NCBI GenBank assembly: GCA_916048095.2
Contig: OU696577.1
Location: 4,248,001-4,312,000, forward strand
Length of the DNA: 64,000 nt
Source of the DNA: Sacculina carcini
Taxonomy: Eukaryota > Arthropoda > Thecostraca > Sacculinidae
Direction: 5' to 3'
Shown here: piece by piece, positions 51,707 through 63,383 of the stretch
How the letters are laid out: each line of letters starts with the position of its first letter
Numbering within the stretch: the stretch's first letter is position 1
The notes under the pieces: model-generated
Seen by the model: the letters and a program-made list of their open reading frames with translations, nothing else
The model's database searches: none
Told to the model about the DNA's origin: nothing
Made by a program: the position numbers and the translations under genes

Positions 51707-52079
51707 CTGACAATTACATTTCTGGCCCGTTGAAAAGTCGTGTGATTTGCACAGGTTTTGTACAGCAGCTCGTGCATATTGTCGGTTTTAGGGCTAGTAA
51801 AAACTTGTTTCTAAATAAAAATTTTCATGGATTACCCATTATTGTTTGTTCGTTCATTGAAATGTAGTCCTCACCTTCGCTCTGACAATTGCATAGGTCT
51901 AGGTGCTAGCGTATGTTGCTATTATCTTTCGGTCGTCCTAACAACTCCGATTTCCTTTCTCTTCTGTCCACATTCATGTCTTCTGTTCCCTTCTCTTCTG
52001 TCACTCGCCTGTCGACTCTTGTACTGTTTGGATGTGGCGCGCTCTTTGAATATTCTAAGGTTTGTCTGTCCTTGGCGGA
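51707..52079. other. Gap before L2 copy 3
   Basis: No clear gene. CT-rich plus-strand sequence from about 51950 may already belong to the L2 copy (its Ser/Thr-rich ORF1 end), but no motif was seen. Confidence 0.3.
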
Positions 52080-52755
52080 CACATTTGATTCGGAAATAGA
52101 GTCCGTCCGATAGAGTCGTTTGAGTCCGTCCGAGATAGTATTCGTTCCCGCACTGCCACTTCCTCCTCTTTCACTTTTCCCACTAGCTCTCGTCAAACTT
52201 CTGCCTGACTTTCTGTCACCCCTCGTGTCTCCGTTTCGTGCTCATCACTCCCGTTTGGCCTTTTAAATATCCGCTCGTGTCGCTATAAGTTTGATTTAGT
52301 ATCCTATTTGTTCTTTTCATTATTAATCTTTCTTATGTTTGGTTGAAACTTGGCTTTTCGATACTGACGTTGCGAGTTTTTCTGCTCAGCTCCCTCCGTC
52401 CTACAAATTTTTCCACTCTTCCCGCTCACTTTCTAGCAAGTCCTGTGGTGGTGGTATTGGCATTGTTTATCACAAGTCCCTCTCCTTTTCTTCAATTAAT
52501 TCCTTTACTTCCGTTTTTAGTTCGTTTGAATGTCTACCTATCTGTTTATCTGTTCCGTCTCATCCTGAGGTCTGTATTTTGATTGTTTATCGTCACAACC
52601 ACCCTGGTACTGCATCTGTTTTCGCTAATGCGTTATCTGATGTTCTAGATTCCATCATTTCTTTATTCTCGAATCGCTTTATCGTTCTTGGTGATTTAAA
52701 TTTTTGGGTTGATGTTCTTCGTTTGTCGCCTTATGCCTGTAACTTTCTCTCACTC

Positions 52756-54127
52756 CAGTCTAGAGGGGCAGTCGGGCGGAAATATCGGCACCAGAGGACG
52801 CTATGCTCAGCGAGCGCTTGGTATCAGCGCCAGCATACAATATGAAGTGCCGCTGATGGAGCCGCCGTGGCTCATGATGCGTCCTCAAGTGAGTTTCCTG
52901 CTGGATAATAAATCACATGTGACCGACGCCGAAATCCAGCAAGAGTTCGCCAAATTTAAGGCTGAACACTTGGATGCCCAGTTCATCTACACCGACGGCT
53001 CGAGAAGCGAGGGACGGGTAGGTTGTGCAGTCTACTACGCCGGTGGACACGTGGCGGGTGTGAGTAACACGCACCACTACAGACTGCCGGACTGGGCGTC
53101 GGTGTACGATACCGAAATATTCGCAATATACAAAGCCATACAAATGTGCGTGCAGGAAAATTACCAAAAAACAATCATTGTGTCTGATTCGAAGTCTGCG
53201 CTTTTATCCATTCTCAGTTTTAAACCTTCGGACATTTTATCAACTCACATACATCGTTTTTACAAAGAATTGCGGGACGAAGGCTCAGAGTGTAAACTCC
53301 TATGGGTGCCGAGCCACAGACAAATAGAGGGCAACGAAAAGGCCGACAAAGCCACTAAAACGGCATTGAGGCTGACCACGACGGTTTTACTCGACCAAAA
53401 CAGGCGAACAGTGGAAGGCCATATCAAGCGCTGTACCAGCAATGTGTTCAGAACGGCATGGCAGGCACTTGCCAACAGATACATGCTGCCGACATTATTC
53501 CAGGCACCAGGTCCATGGCCGGCCCCGGTCTCCTTGTCGAGATCCGCGGAACGGATGCTGGCCCGCCTGAGAATTGGCCACACGGCGATGACGCACCGGC
53601 ATCTCCTGGAGAGGGAGACAGCGCCAATGTGCAACCACTGTCATCGCCGCATCACAGTGAACCATTTCCTGATGGAGTGCCCAGAGTATGCAGGACCACG
53701 AAGCCATATGATAGGTGAATGCCTGGAAAATAATGCCACAGTGAACACAGAGACCCTCCTACACAGTGGAAATGCACGAATCATGGGTGCACTCATGGAA
53801 TTCATGGATATTACCGGCCTCAAGAAACGTATGTAAAGCCACATGACAATATACATTACCGACGTACAACACCGCAAGACCGACGGGAATATCCTGCGCG
53901 GTCATGTGCTAGTCCAGGGTACTGCGCAGTAGACGCATGCACGCTCATGAATTTTAAAAAATATATATTAATTGTGGTCATAATTTTATCCTTTTCACAA
54001 TTCGTCCTTCCCATTAAACATCCGTTCCATATTTTATTTCTTTCACACAAGTTTTGATGAAATTGTGAGCGGCGTGAAATGGTCAACGTTGGCCGAAACG
54101 CCAAGCCCAAATCAACAACAACAACAA
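52756..54127 (+). mobile_element. I-group LINE, 5'-truncated, with 11-bp target duplication
   Basis: It lies inside the L2 endonuclease, flanked by the perfect duplication TTCTCTCACTC (52745-52755 and 54128-54138). It contains RNase H and the ORF2 C-terminus, a 3' UTR, a terminal hairpin (54071-54102) and a (CAA)n tail. Removing it joins the L2 frame as NFLSLIESYG. Confidence 0.92.
52765..53836 (+). CDS. I-group LINE ORF2 C-terminal part (RNase H and zinc motif)
   Basis: The RNase H domain shows the acidic residues in order: FIYTDGSRSEG, VYDTEIFAIYKA, IIVSDSKSAL and GNEKADKATK. It is followed by a Cys/His motif CNHCHRRITVNHFLMEC, typical of LINE ORF2 C-termini, and stops at 53836. The element has lost everything before RNase H by 5' truncation. 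The frame itself is unbroken, so the insertion is fairly young. Confidence 0.85.
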
Positions 54128-54384
54128 TTCTCTCACTCATTGAATCATATGGTCTTGTTTCTTCCCCTATTCATCAGTCTGACTATACTCTTGATCTCGT
54201 TTTGTTTCCTGTCCTTGTCTTTCCCTCTGACATCCCCATACCTGAAGTTCGTGTTCATCCTCCAGATTCTTCAATCTCTGATCATAGTTTTCTCCTCTCT
54301 GAACTATCACTCTCGCCTAATCCTTCTTCCTCATCTGTGTCTATCTCATTTCGCTCCTTTCGCAATTTCGACCCTTCATTCATT

Positions 54385-55272
54385 CATTCATTCATTTATT
54401 TGTATAGCGCTCATCCAGGGACACAAGCGCGGCAACCTACAACGAAGATGGGAAAATATAAACATTAACATGAAAGCACCGCACACACACACACAAAATA
54501 ACATGCGGACAACTACAAAAGCCAACTACGCTAGAAAGATATTATGAATAATAATAATAATAAATAAATACATCTCCTTTAGCGCATATAAATACACATG
54601 CGCGCAAAATTACAATTGAATAGCATGAAGAAAACACATATAACAAGCACATATACACACACAACACTCAAACAATACACAATGCAGGAACAGCAAAACC
54701 AGATGAGGTACACAAAACAAATAAAAATTGTGTATCGCAAATAACTAAAAACAGGTCACACATAAGCATAAGGAGTAAGAGAGTGAGATACAGCGTCAAA
54801 CGATTGATCAAACAAATATTTAAACAAAGAGGACCTGAACGAATGGAAGGAGGAAGATTGAACAATATTAGAGGGAAGAGAATTAAAAAGACGCGGAGCA
54901 AAAAATGAAAACGATATAGAAGACCAAGTAGACTCATTTGAAGCTCTAAAACATACAAGTGGGCGTGAGTGTCGAGAAAGAACAACAGATTCAGACAAAA
55001 GGTGAGAAAGATAGGAAGGCTGAGAAGGGTCAAGAATAAGTTTGAAAATAACACAACACAGGCGAAAATGAATGCGGGGAATGATAGGAAGCCAACGAAA
55101 TTGAAACAAAAATTCAGAAGTATGGCGACAAGGAGTAGGAGACAGGACAAAACGACAAGAAGAGTTGATAACATACTGAAGAATGCGGAGGAGGGCGAAG
55201 GGCGATCAAGAAACTGGCGAATAGGATATAAAGATCTCAGAATAAGGCGACACGTAGAGAAACAGAGGTTTC
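54385..55272 (-). mobile_element. L2-group LINE, inverted 5'-truncated copy
   Basis: On the minus strand it reads from the RT thumb (FQFRWLPIIPRIHFRL to SHSLTPYAYV, 55109-54756) through the 3' UTR to GTGTCCCTGGATGAGCGCTA and a (TGAA)n tail at about 54376-54400, the canonical L2 end. It forms an inverted repeat of about 850 bp with 55465-56350. Confidence 0.8.
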
Positions 55273-56319
55273 TGATGTTTCTGCTTGGGCTCTCTTTGTG
55301 ATGTTTCTGCTTGGGCTGCTTCTAGACGTCTCCTTCTGAATCAATCAAAATCTGAGTTTATTGTTTTCCATCCTCCCCGCATTTCTCCCCCTCTTCTTCC
55401 TTGGCCTGTCTCACAGTCAGTGCGTAGTCTTGGTATGATCTTTGATTCTAATGTTTCGTTCTCCTCTCAAGTCACCTCTGTTTCTCGTACGTGTCGCCTT
55501 ATTCTGAGATCTTTATATCCCATTCGCCCGTTTCTTGATCGCCCTTCTGCTATCAAACTTATTTTTTCTCTAATATTTTCACGTATTGATTATTGTTGTT
55601 CACTCTATTTCCACGTTCCCCGTTATTCCCTCCGCATTCTTCAGCGTGTTAGCAACTCTTCTTGTCGTTTTGTCCTGTCTCCTACTCCTTGTCGCCATAC
55701 ATCTGAATTTTTGTTTCAATTTCGTTGGCTTCCTATCATTCCCCGCATTCATTTTCGCCTGTGTTGTGTTATTTTCAAACTTATTCTTGACCCTTCTCAG
55801 CCTTCCTATCTTTCTCGCCTTTTGTCTGAATCTGTTGTTCCTTCTCGACATTCACGCCCACTTGTATGTTTTAGAGCTTTGAATGAGTCTACTTGGTCTT
55901 CTAAATCGTTTTCATTTTTTGCTCCGCGTCTGTTTAATTCTCTTCCCTCTAATATTGTTCAATATTCCTCCTTCCATTCGTTCAGGTCCTCCTTGTTTAA
56001 ATATATGTTTGATCAATCGTTTGACCCTGTATCTCACTCTCTTACTCCATATGCTTCTGTTTGATCTGTTTTTAGTTATTTGCGATACAAAATTTTATTA
56101 GTTTTGTGTACCTCATCTGGTTTTGCTGTTCCTGCATTGTGTATTGTTTGAGTGTTGTGTGTGTATATGTGCTTGTTATATGTGTTTTCTTCATGCTATT
56201 CAATTGTTATTTTGCGCGCATGTTTTTTATATGCGCTAAAGGAAATACATTTATTTATTATTATTATTAGTATTTATAGTATCTTCCTAGTGTAGTTGGC
56301 GTTTATAGTTGTCCGCATG

Positions 56320-56351
56320 TTATTTTGTGTGTGTGTGTGTGTGTGTGTGTG
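56320..56351. repeat. (GT)n microsatellite
   Basis: A GT run in the L2 3' UTR. A shorter (CA) run sits at the matching place of the inverted copy (about 54482-54495). Confidence 0.85.
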
Positions 56352-56399
56352 CGGTGCTTTCATTTTTTATGTTTCTATAGTTTCGTGGTAAATGTAACA

Positions 56400-57320
56400 G
56401 CGTTGTCTTTCAGTCGTGATATTATAATGTGGAGCAGGCCTCTTGTCGTTGTGTGCCGCGATAACTCTTATTGCCGATTCAAAACACAGTTGTTGTTGAA
56501 AACAATGTATTTCGTCGTGATATTATAACTGCTGTTGTAATGTTGCTGTTCCTAAATACGTTATATCCAGTTTTCTATCCTATCTGGTCTCCCGTTCTAT
56601 CCTCTGGTGTTGCTATACTCTGTTCCGTTCCATTCTCCCTCTGAACCACTCTACTTCTCTACTGAATCTCCTCTACTGCCGCTGCTCTTCAATCTATCTC
56701 CTCCCGCTGCCGCTTCTATCTATCTATCCCATATCTCGGCTGCCGCTGCTCTTCTATTCCTATATCCCCGAATGGTGAAAACACTGTGCTTATATAGTGC
56801 TAGCTAGCGCCGCCTACTTCATTCTCCAGCTCCAATTTGTGCACGACCTCATTACTTACGGACCGCAAGGTCACCACAATGCAACACGCACATAGTCTTA
56901 CACACTGGTGGGTGTGATATATGCGTGTGCACGTGCTGCCCTGCTGTCTCTCAATGTCTTGCAGTGTATGTGTGTGTGTCTACGTGTGTGCAACCAATGT
57001 TGTGTTCTGTATTCTAACCTATTGTGTTGACAGTGATGTATATGTTTATGTGTGTGTGAGCGTGCGACCACTGCTATGCTTCTCGTTGCCTAACCTTCTG
57101 TGTTGACAGTGATGTATGTGTTTATGCTCCACTTTCTATCCTAACTTCTATCCTATGCCATATCTAATACACAACATGCAATATACAATGTTCAAAACAG
57201 ACGATTACTAAAAATAAGAATATAACTTATATATAACACCGCAAAATATAAACATTGTTACAGTAAAATATATTGTGGTGGTGAGAGCATTGTGGTGAGA
57301 GCGGATTCGTGTTTTCCTTG
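56400..57320. other. Gap between L2 copies 3 and 4
   Basis: No gene was seen. CT-rich patches (CTATCTATCTATCC near 56720) and GTGTGTGT patches (56960-57060). Part may be 5' UTR of L2 copy 4. Confidence 0.35.
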
Positions 57321-57337
57321 TCGCTGGTATTTCATTT

Positions 57338-58400
57338 GTGGCCCTATCCGAATCGTGCTGCTACTGCAAATCGACGACGGGGGAGCAATCCAAGTGGATT
57401 GTTTGCAGCTTGTGTCCACTATGGGCTCACATCAGATGCGCGTCACTAACAGGCGTCTGCACTGACCAAATCACGGTTGTTAACTGGGGCGCCATATGGT
57501 CTGACAGGCCGGTGCGCCCCTTAAACACCAATTATCATCATCATCAAGGTTGTTAACTCGATTTGTTCGCCTTGTCTGAGCCGCGTTAAACTCGCGCTGC
57601 AACTTGCCGATAATCTTGTAGCTTTTGGGTTTAGGCTTGAAGCTGTTGAGGCTTCGGTTGCTGCGCTTGGATCGCCCTATTCATCTACTGCACCTGCTCC
57701 CGTGCCCTCACCGGAGTCGGCCCACCGTCGCCCGGCACATGCTGTGGTGTTGGTTGCATGGTAGTGAGCCCATCACAGTCTCCAAGCTTTCCCCGGCACT
57801 GCAGGATGTCCCTGTGTCCTCTTCTCGTCCTGTGGCTAATGGAAACTTTGTAATGCGCTGCCATTCAACTGCAGTGGCCGAGCGTGTGACTAACCGCGTG
57901 CGCTCGTCTCTGCCGAATGTCGACGTCTTCTTACCTACCGCGGCGCCCGTTCGGCCCAAGATCACCATGGTGAATATCCCACGCTGTACACCGGCTGATC
58001 GTTTTCTCACACCGCTCCGTCAAAAAAGTCAATTCTCTATTCAGTACCTGAGACTGAATTTCGTCTTCTTTATTACACTCGCCCCAAAAACAATGCTACT
58101 CACGCCGTTCTAGCTGTGTCACCGGATATGCGAGCGCTGTTGAGGAGAGTTGGCAACCGGTTGTTTATCGAGCTGCGCTCTTGCCCACTTTACGAAGATT
58201 TTGGGTGGCCCGTTGTGGTAGATGCGCTGGCCTTCGACACAAGGATGGTCACTGTACGCGCGAAGTCGTGTGTGGTCACTGCGCTGGCCCTCACATGTCA
58301 AATGTCTGTGACCGATTGACACCTGAAAAGTGTCATAACGGCGTCCACAGGCCGTCCTCATTCTCACTCCCCTTCCTGCTTATATTTTCTTGCCGTTCGT
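57338..58400 (+). pseudogene. L2-group ORF1 with PHD finger (copy 4)
   Basis: The first frame reads CCYCKSTTGEQSKWIVCSLC, then WAHIRCASL, a PHD-type pattern (C-x2-C, C-x2-C, H-x2-C). The middle part (VPVSSSRPVANGNFVMRCHS, 57770-58110) and the CCHC part (RRFWVARCGRCAGLRHKDGH, then CGHCAGPHMSNVC, 58181-58330) match ORF1 of copy 1. At least three frame changes or stops separate the parts. About 60 bp after GVCTDQIT, a CAPLKHQLSSSS-like insertion breaks the PHD end. Confidence 0.65.
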
Positions 58401-58509
58401 AGCTATCTTCAGCAGCGCACTGCTACGTCTAGTTTCAGTCCCAATTCCTGCGCATGACCACACCAGCATAATCTCTCACCATTCCGCACCTTCTCAACCC
58501 TGTACACCT

Positions 58510-59180
58510 CATCACCCTCATATTCCGATTGGCTTTATTAATATCCGTTCCTTTCGCAACAAGACTTCTCGTATTTCATATATTTATTTCCATTGCTCTC
58601 TCTCCATCCTTTGCATAGTCGAGATATGGCTCCTCGAGTTCGACGTTCCTTCATTTGCCTCCAACATCCCATCCTGATTACTCGTTCTCCCATAAGGCTA
58701 GGACTAACTCTAAATCCTCTGGTGCTGGAGTGGGCTGCCTCTTTTTATTAATCACTTCCTATGTCTGTTATTTCTTTCTTCCCTCCATATTCCTCTTTTT
58801 AATATCTTGCTCTATTCCTTTCTCTTTCCTTTTTTCATGAATTGTGTTGTTGATCGTCTATCGTCATAATCATTCGGATACTTCGTCTTCCTTTTTCTTA
58901 GAATTTTCAGCACTTCTGGACTCAATTGTTTCTTCCTTTTCTAGTAGATTTATAATTGTAGGGGACTTCAACTACTGGGTCGACTTACCGCATCTTGCCA
59001 CCAATTTTCTTTCTCTTATCAACTCTCATGCCCTTCTTTCTCCTGTTGCCTCACCTGCTCATATCTGGACACACACTTGACCTTATTATTTTCCCTGGTC
59101 CTATTCCATCCTCCGACTGTCCTGTATCTGATGTACATGTTCTTCCCCCGATCCCTCACTCTCTGATCATAGCCTTTTAC
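58510..59180 (+). pseudogene. L2-group endonuclease (copy 4)
   Basis: Motifs GFINIRSFRNKTS, VEIWLLEFDVPSFASNIPS, LIVYRHNHSD and IIVGDFNYWVD occur in order across several frames, with stops between them. The SDH motif is partly preserved at about 59155 (PHSLIIAF). Confidence 0.65.
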
Positions 59181-59999
59181 TGAGTTCCCTTCCACTTTCA
59201 TTTCCTGATCACTCTGGGACCCCTGCCCTATCTAATTCTTCCTACCGTGACTATACAATTTTTGATCCAATTCACTTCCATTGTTTACTCAGTTCACTCT
59301 TTCCTCTTCACATTCTTTACTCTCTCAGCCCTTATGAAATATATACTTTTCTGTTATAGGTCCTATGTTCCATCAATGGTGATATCTTCCCTTTAGTTGC
59401 CCGTCCTCATAAGCACAGGCCAGCTCCTCCGTGGATAAAGTCTCATCTTCTCGAGCTAAAAAAATATACGCTCCTTAGAACGATCCTGTAAACGTTCTCT
59501 CCTGTCCAATGATTGATTGGCGTTCTCCACTTCTCGCTCTCTGTACATTTCTGCTCTTTCTTCATCTAAGCGATCTTCTTGCACTTCTCGTCTTTCCTCT
59601 CTTTCCCGTTCTCCGAAGGCCCTCTGGGCGACTCTCAACAAACTCACTGGCAACCGTTTTCATCCTGTTTCTTCACTATCAGCATCCGATCTATTTTCCT
59701 ACTTCACTAATAAAGTTATATCTGCACAAGGTAAAATTAGCACTCCAATATTCCTCTGTCTCATACTTCCTCTGTTGATGATTTCTCCTCCTTCTCTCGG
59801 ATTGACCTCCATGATGTTCTTTTCCTAATCTCCAACTTATAAGTTCTTTCTCACCGGCCGATCTCATATATTTCCTATCCATTTCTTCTATTATATCATT
59901 GGTCCCGTATTTTCTTCATCTAATTAATTCTTCATTTCTCCACGGTAAATTTCTATCTGACAAGCATGGCATTATCTATTCTGTCCTAAAAACCCTCTC

Positions 60000-61045
60000 T
60001 TGATCCTTCTGATTGTAAAAGCTACCGCCCTATCTCACACTTATGCTTCTTTTCCTAGCTCCTTATATCTGTCATCTTTTTTCAACTATCTCTTTTTATT
60101 TGTCGTGCACTTGATCCGTTTCAATCTGACTTCCGTCCTTATCACTCAACTGAATCTGTCCTTATATCCGTCTCTCAAAACATCTGATCGCATTTCTCTT
60201 TTGAACAGTCTGTTCTTATTTTACTCCTTGATTTCCCTTCAGCATTTGACCTAGTTGACCACACAATTCTTACTCATGATCTTTCTCAACCTTGACATAC
60301 CTTCATCTGCCCTATCACTTCTGTGCTCTTGCTTATCCAACCGGACCTTTTCCACAAATTTCAACTCCTCAACTTTTAGTTTTGCTCCTCTATTGTCTGG
60401 AGCTCCTCAGGGCTCCATCTTAGGTCCTTTACTTTTTAACCTCTATATGTTTTATCTGTCCAGTTCTACGGAGTCACAGTGTTGCTTACCATATCTATGT
60501 CGACGACTTCCAACTATATATACCCTGTCCTTTCTCTCATCCTTCTCTTCTTGCCAATATCCTACGTTATATTACCTCAAGAACATTATCTCGACGCATC
60601 CTCCGCAATACTTCTAAATCCGAGTTCTTAATAATACACCTTCCTCATATCACTCCTCCTTCACTTCCGCTGCCTCTCTCCACTACTGTACGTAACCTGA
60701 ATATTATTTTTGATTCAAATCTTTCTTTTACCAATAACGTCATTTCCACTGCTCGAACCTGCTACCTTATTCTGCGTTCTCTAACCTATCCGCCCATGTT
60801 TGGACAAACCTTCGGCTATCAAATTTGTCCACTCTTATTTTTTCTCGTGTTGACTACTGCAGCTCACTCCACCTCAACTTACCTCGGTCTTCTTTGAAAA
60901 TCATTCAGTGTATCATCAACCAATCCTGTCGTTTCGTACTCCACTCCACTCGCTGTCGCCACACTTCCTCCTTCCTGTTTCAATTTCACTGCCTTCCTAT
61001 CATTCCACGTATCCACTTTCGCCTATGCTGTCTCGTATACAAACT
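60000..61045 (+). pseudogene. L2-group reverse transcriptase (copy 4)
   Basis: GAPQGSILGPLLFNLYM (60400-60450) and the thumb VDYCSSLHLNLPRSSLKI are clear. The YADD region (about 60495-60520) is decayed, and several frame changes occur. Confidence 0.65.
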
Positions 61046-61069
61046 GGGGGAATTGCCCAGGCTTCACCT

Positions 61070-62451
61070 CAACCACCTTGGCTCTTGTGTTGAACCACCG
61101 TCCAGTCTTCGGATTTCCTCCGGTTCGGAGACGACCGCTCTGCTGGCTTGGAAGCCTGCTGAGCGGCCGGTCTTTTGCCGCCCTGAATAACCGGCATCGC
61201 TGCCGATTTGCCAGCACGGTCCATCGGCCGGTGGAACGGCCGATCGGCGACCCGCTGAGGTCGCCGCTCAGCAGCCTTTTCAGGCTGCTGGGGAGCGGCC
61301 GTCTGGGGCCTCTGGGTCGCGGACGCCTGGGACCGCTAGGGTGCGGCCGTTGGCGACCGCGGCACGGCAGTCCCCTCAGACCGCCGATCAACCGGTGTTG
61401 GTTCATTCTCAAGTTTGTCAGCCTCAGGTACAACCAGCTTCAAGCCCATTCGTCCCGCCAGCTTCAAGAAGTCTCCAACAGTAAGCTTCTCCAGAAAAGA
61501 GTCGACAGACTGTGGAGGCTGAGCTGACTTCGTGACTACGCCGACATAGGTCGGGCCTGATGGATGCGGGCTGCGATATACAGCACGCGCCTCACCGAAA
61601 CTGCAGCGCTGGGCAGCGCGAATGGCAAGCATCTCCTTTTCTTTGCGCCATTCCGGGCAGTCACGCGACGAGGACGCATGACCGCTGCGCCTGCAATTGA
61701 CGCAGAAATACTCATTGTCGCAATCAGCAGCGGTGTGCCGTTCGGATGAGCAGCGTCCGCAGATCTCAGCACGGTTGCAGCGGGAGCTCGTATGCCCGAA
61801 ACGTTGGCACCTGTAACATCGCATTGGGTTGGGTATGTAGGGGCGGACACGGATACGCTGACGGATGTCACCGATCTTGATGTCGGCCGGCAGAACAGCA
61901 CCGTCAAACGTGAGGAAGAAAGAGTGCGTTGGCACATAGCTACCCTCACGCTGTCGGACGATGCGCTCCACGCGGATGACACCTTGGGATGCCAATCCGT
62001 CGCAAATCTCCTCATCATCGACGCCCTCTAGCGCACGACAAAACATAACACCTCTGGCATGGTTAAGTGTCGAATGCGCACACACCGAGATGGGGGTGCT
62101 CACCCAACGATTGTCACTGCCCGATCCCACGCGATACCGGAATGTGTCGGCCTTCATCGCGCGGGCTGCTGCCGTCTCATTGCCGTATTTAACCAGCAGA
62201 GAACCGTCTCTCTGTCGGCTGGCCTCGACATGCGCGTCTCTGATGTTCTTGAACCCATCCAGACGACGGAATGGGTTCAGCGAGGACAATTTCACGTGTT
62301 CATTGGTGCTGGTAAGAACCAGCACCATCGGCACAGGTGCAGCACGACTGTCGTCGTGCAAGTGGCTCACAGTGCGCCCACCTTTCGGCGGCCGTGGCCG
62401 ATCGCCCGATGGACGACCAGCAGGTGGGGTGGTTAAAGTTTTGGAAGCCAT
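61070..62451 (-). CDS. I-group LINE ORF1 (CCHC nucleic-acid-binding protein)
   Basis: The likely start is ATG at 62451 (MASKTLTTPPAGRPSGD). An RRM-like fold region (HVEASRQRDGSLLVKYGNET) precedes a double or triple CCHC cluster (CYRCQRFGHTSSRC, CGRCSSERHTAADC, CVNCRRSGHASSSRDC) and the HPEWRKEKE-like SRDCPEWRKEKEMLAIRAAQ block, typical of I/Nimb-type ORF1. The main frame ends at 61336. A second frame (QQPEKAAERRPQ to SEDWTVVQHKSQGG, stop at about 61075) continues the basic tail, so one frameshift lies near 61300. The protein packages element RNA. ORF2 is missing: the element breaks off at 61050-61070 against L2 copy 4. Confidence 0.7.
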
Positions 62452-62899
62452 AAATATTTGCATTGTCTCTGCGCACACGACCACCCACCACTGCACGGGG
62501 CCCCACTGGGGGGACGGGCAGAGCCAGCATGGGATGCGACACCAGTGGTGGTGCGCGCTGCACGGGCACCGAATACCCATGAGCTCGCTGCGAGCTCCGC
62601 CCGGTACGAGACCGCGGGAGCTACAGCGCCGGGCCCGGACCAGAGACCCCCACCGGTCCATCTGGACTCGGCAGCTGCAGCCCCACTGCGAACGGCGGAC
62701 ACTGCACCGGGCGGGACACAAAATAGCGGAAAAGGAGGGCCCGTGCTTTGCAATACTATTGGTGGTCGAAACACAAGCGTAAACCAGCACCTACTGACAG
62801 TATACGTGGAGATGTCCCGGCGATCACAAACACTCACAAACGACACGACCGTGTATTTGGAGTATGATAGCCTTCGAACACTGCGATGTTGATCTGCGG

Positions 62900-63318
62900 T
62901 TGTTGGCGCCCTACTTATCCGTTTAGTGCACACAATATAATCCACTATACACGTTATACAAGAAATTACACGAAGTCATTGGCGCTGGTGAGCTATAGCT
63001 GAGTGCTGAGCATGAAACATAAATGAGCATCACGGAAAACAACAACAATACGCAACTACGACAATAAATGAATGAGTAAAAACAGTGCAACGACATAAAA
63101 ACTCATTGCGCTATCCCAGCGCCATCTGGTGACAGGTCTGTCGTCATCGTGCAGGCCACCTTTACAGAGCCATTATTCTGAGCTTCTGAGTCACAGTTCT
63201 TTTTGATGGAGAGCATAGCCGATTGCATGTAATATTTTACCTACAAGCTTCTCCGTTTCGGCCAACATTATTTTCATGCTACCAGTGTTAACCGTTGTGT
63301 TGTCCAGGTGCGCTCACT
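62900..63318. other. Gap, possible 5' UTR of the I-group element
   Basis: No gene was seen on either strand. The minus strand upstream of ORF1 may be its 5' UTR, but no 5' boundary was recognised. Confidence 0.3.
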
Positions 63319-63383
63319 CAACGCCACCTAGATACCACTTAGATAGGTAGTCAACACCTAGATAGGTAGTCTAGGTGGCATTG
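63319..63383. repeat. Palindromic repeat with CCACCTAGATA arms, second copy
   Basis: CAACGCCACCTAGATA (63319-63334) pairs with GTCTAGGTGGCATTG (63369-63383), around a middle with AGATAGGTAGTC repeats. It is the same family as 929-1016. Confidence 0.6.

Larger units (their letters stand above)
52080..56350 (+). mobile_element. L2-group LINE, copy 3, split by two insertions
   Basis: An endonuclease (from NIRSCRYK at about 52270 and VETWLFDTDV at 52339 to VLGDLNFWVD) runs to 52755. It resumes after an I-group insertion at 54139 (LSLIESYGLVSS to FRNFDP at about 54375). After an inverted L2 copy, the RT C-terminus follows at 55300-56064 (DVSAWAASRRLL to SHSLTPYASV) with its 3' UTR to about 56350. 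The part between FRNFDP and DVSAWAAS is missing. Confidence 0.75.
57330..61050 (+). mobile_element. L2-group LINE, copy 4, heavily broken
   Basis: The order matches copy 1: ORF1 with PHD finger and CCHC (57338-58400), endonuclease (58510-59180), linker with RRPSGRLSTN-type sequence (59400-59700), RT (60000-60617, APQGSILGPLLF) and thumb (60825-61045, RVDYCSSLHL and FQFHCLPIIPRIHFRL). Frames change many times. It ends abruptly at CLVYKLG, about 61045, against an I-group element. It looks older than copy 1. Confidence 0.75.

Noticed and set aside
929-63383. Ends of a 62-kb giant transposon marked by the CCACCTAGATA palindromes
   Set aside because: Each copy is itself a small palindrome, no capsid or polymerase genes of a giant element are present, and two host genes lie between.
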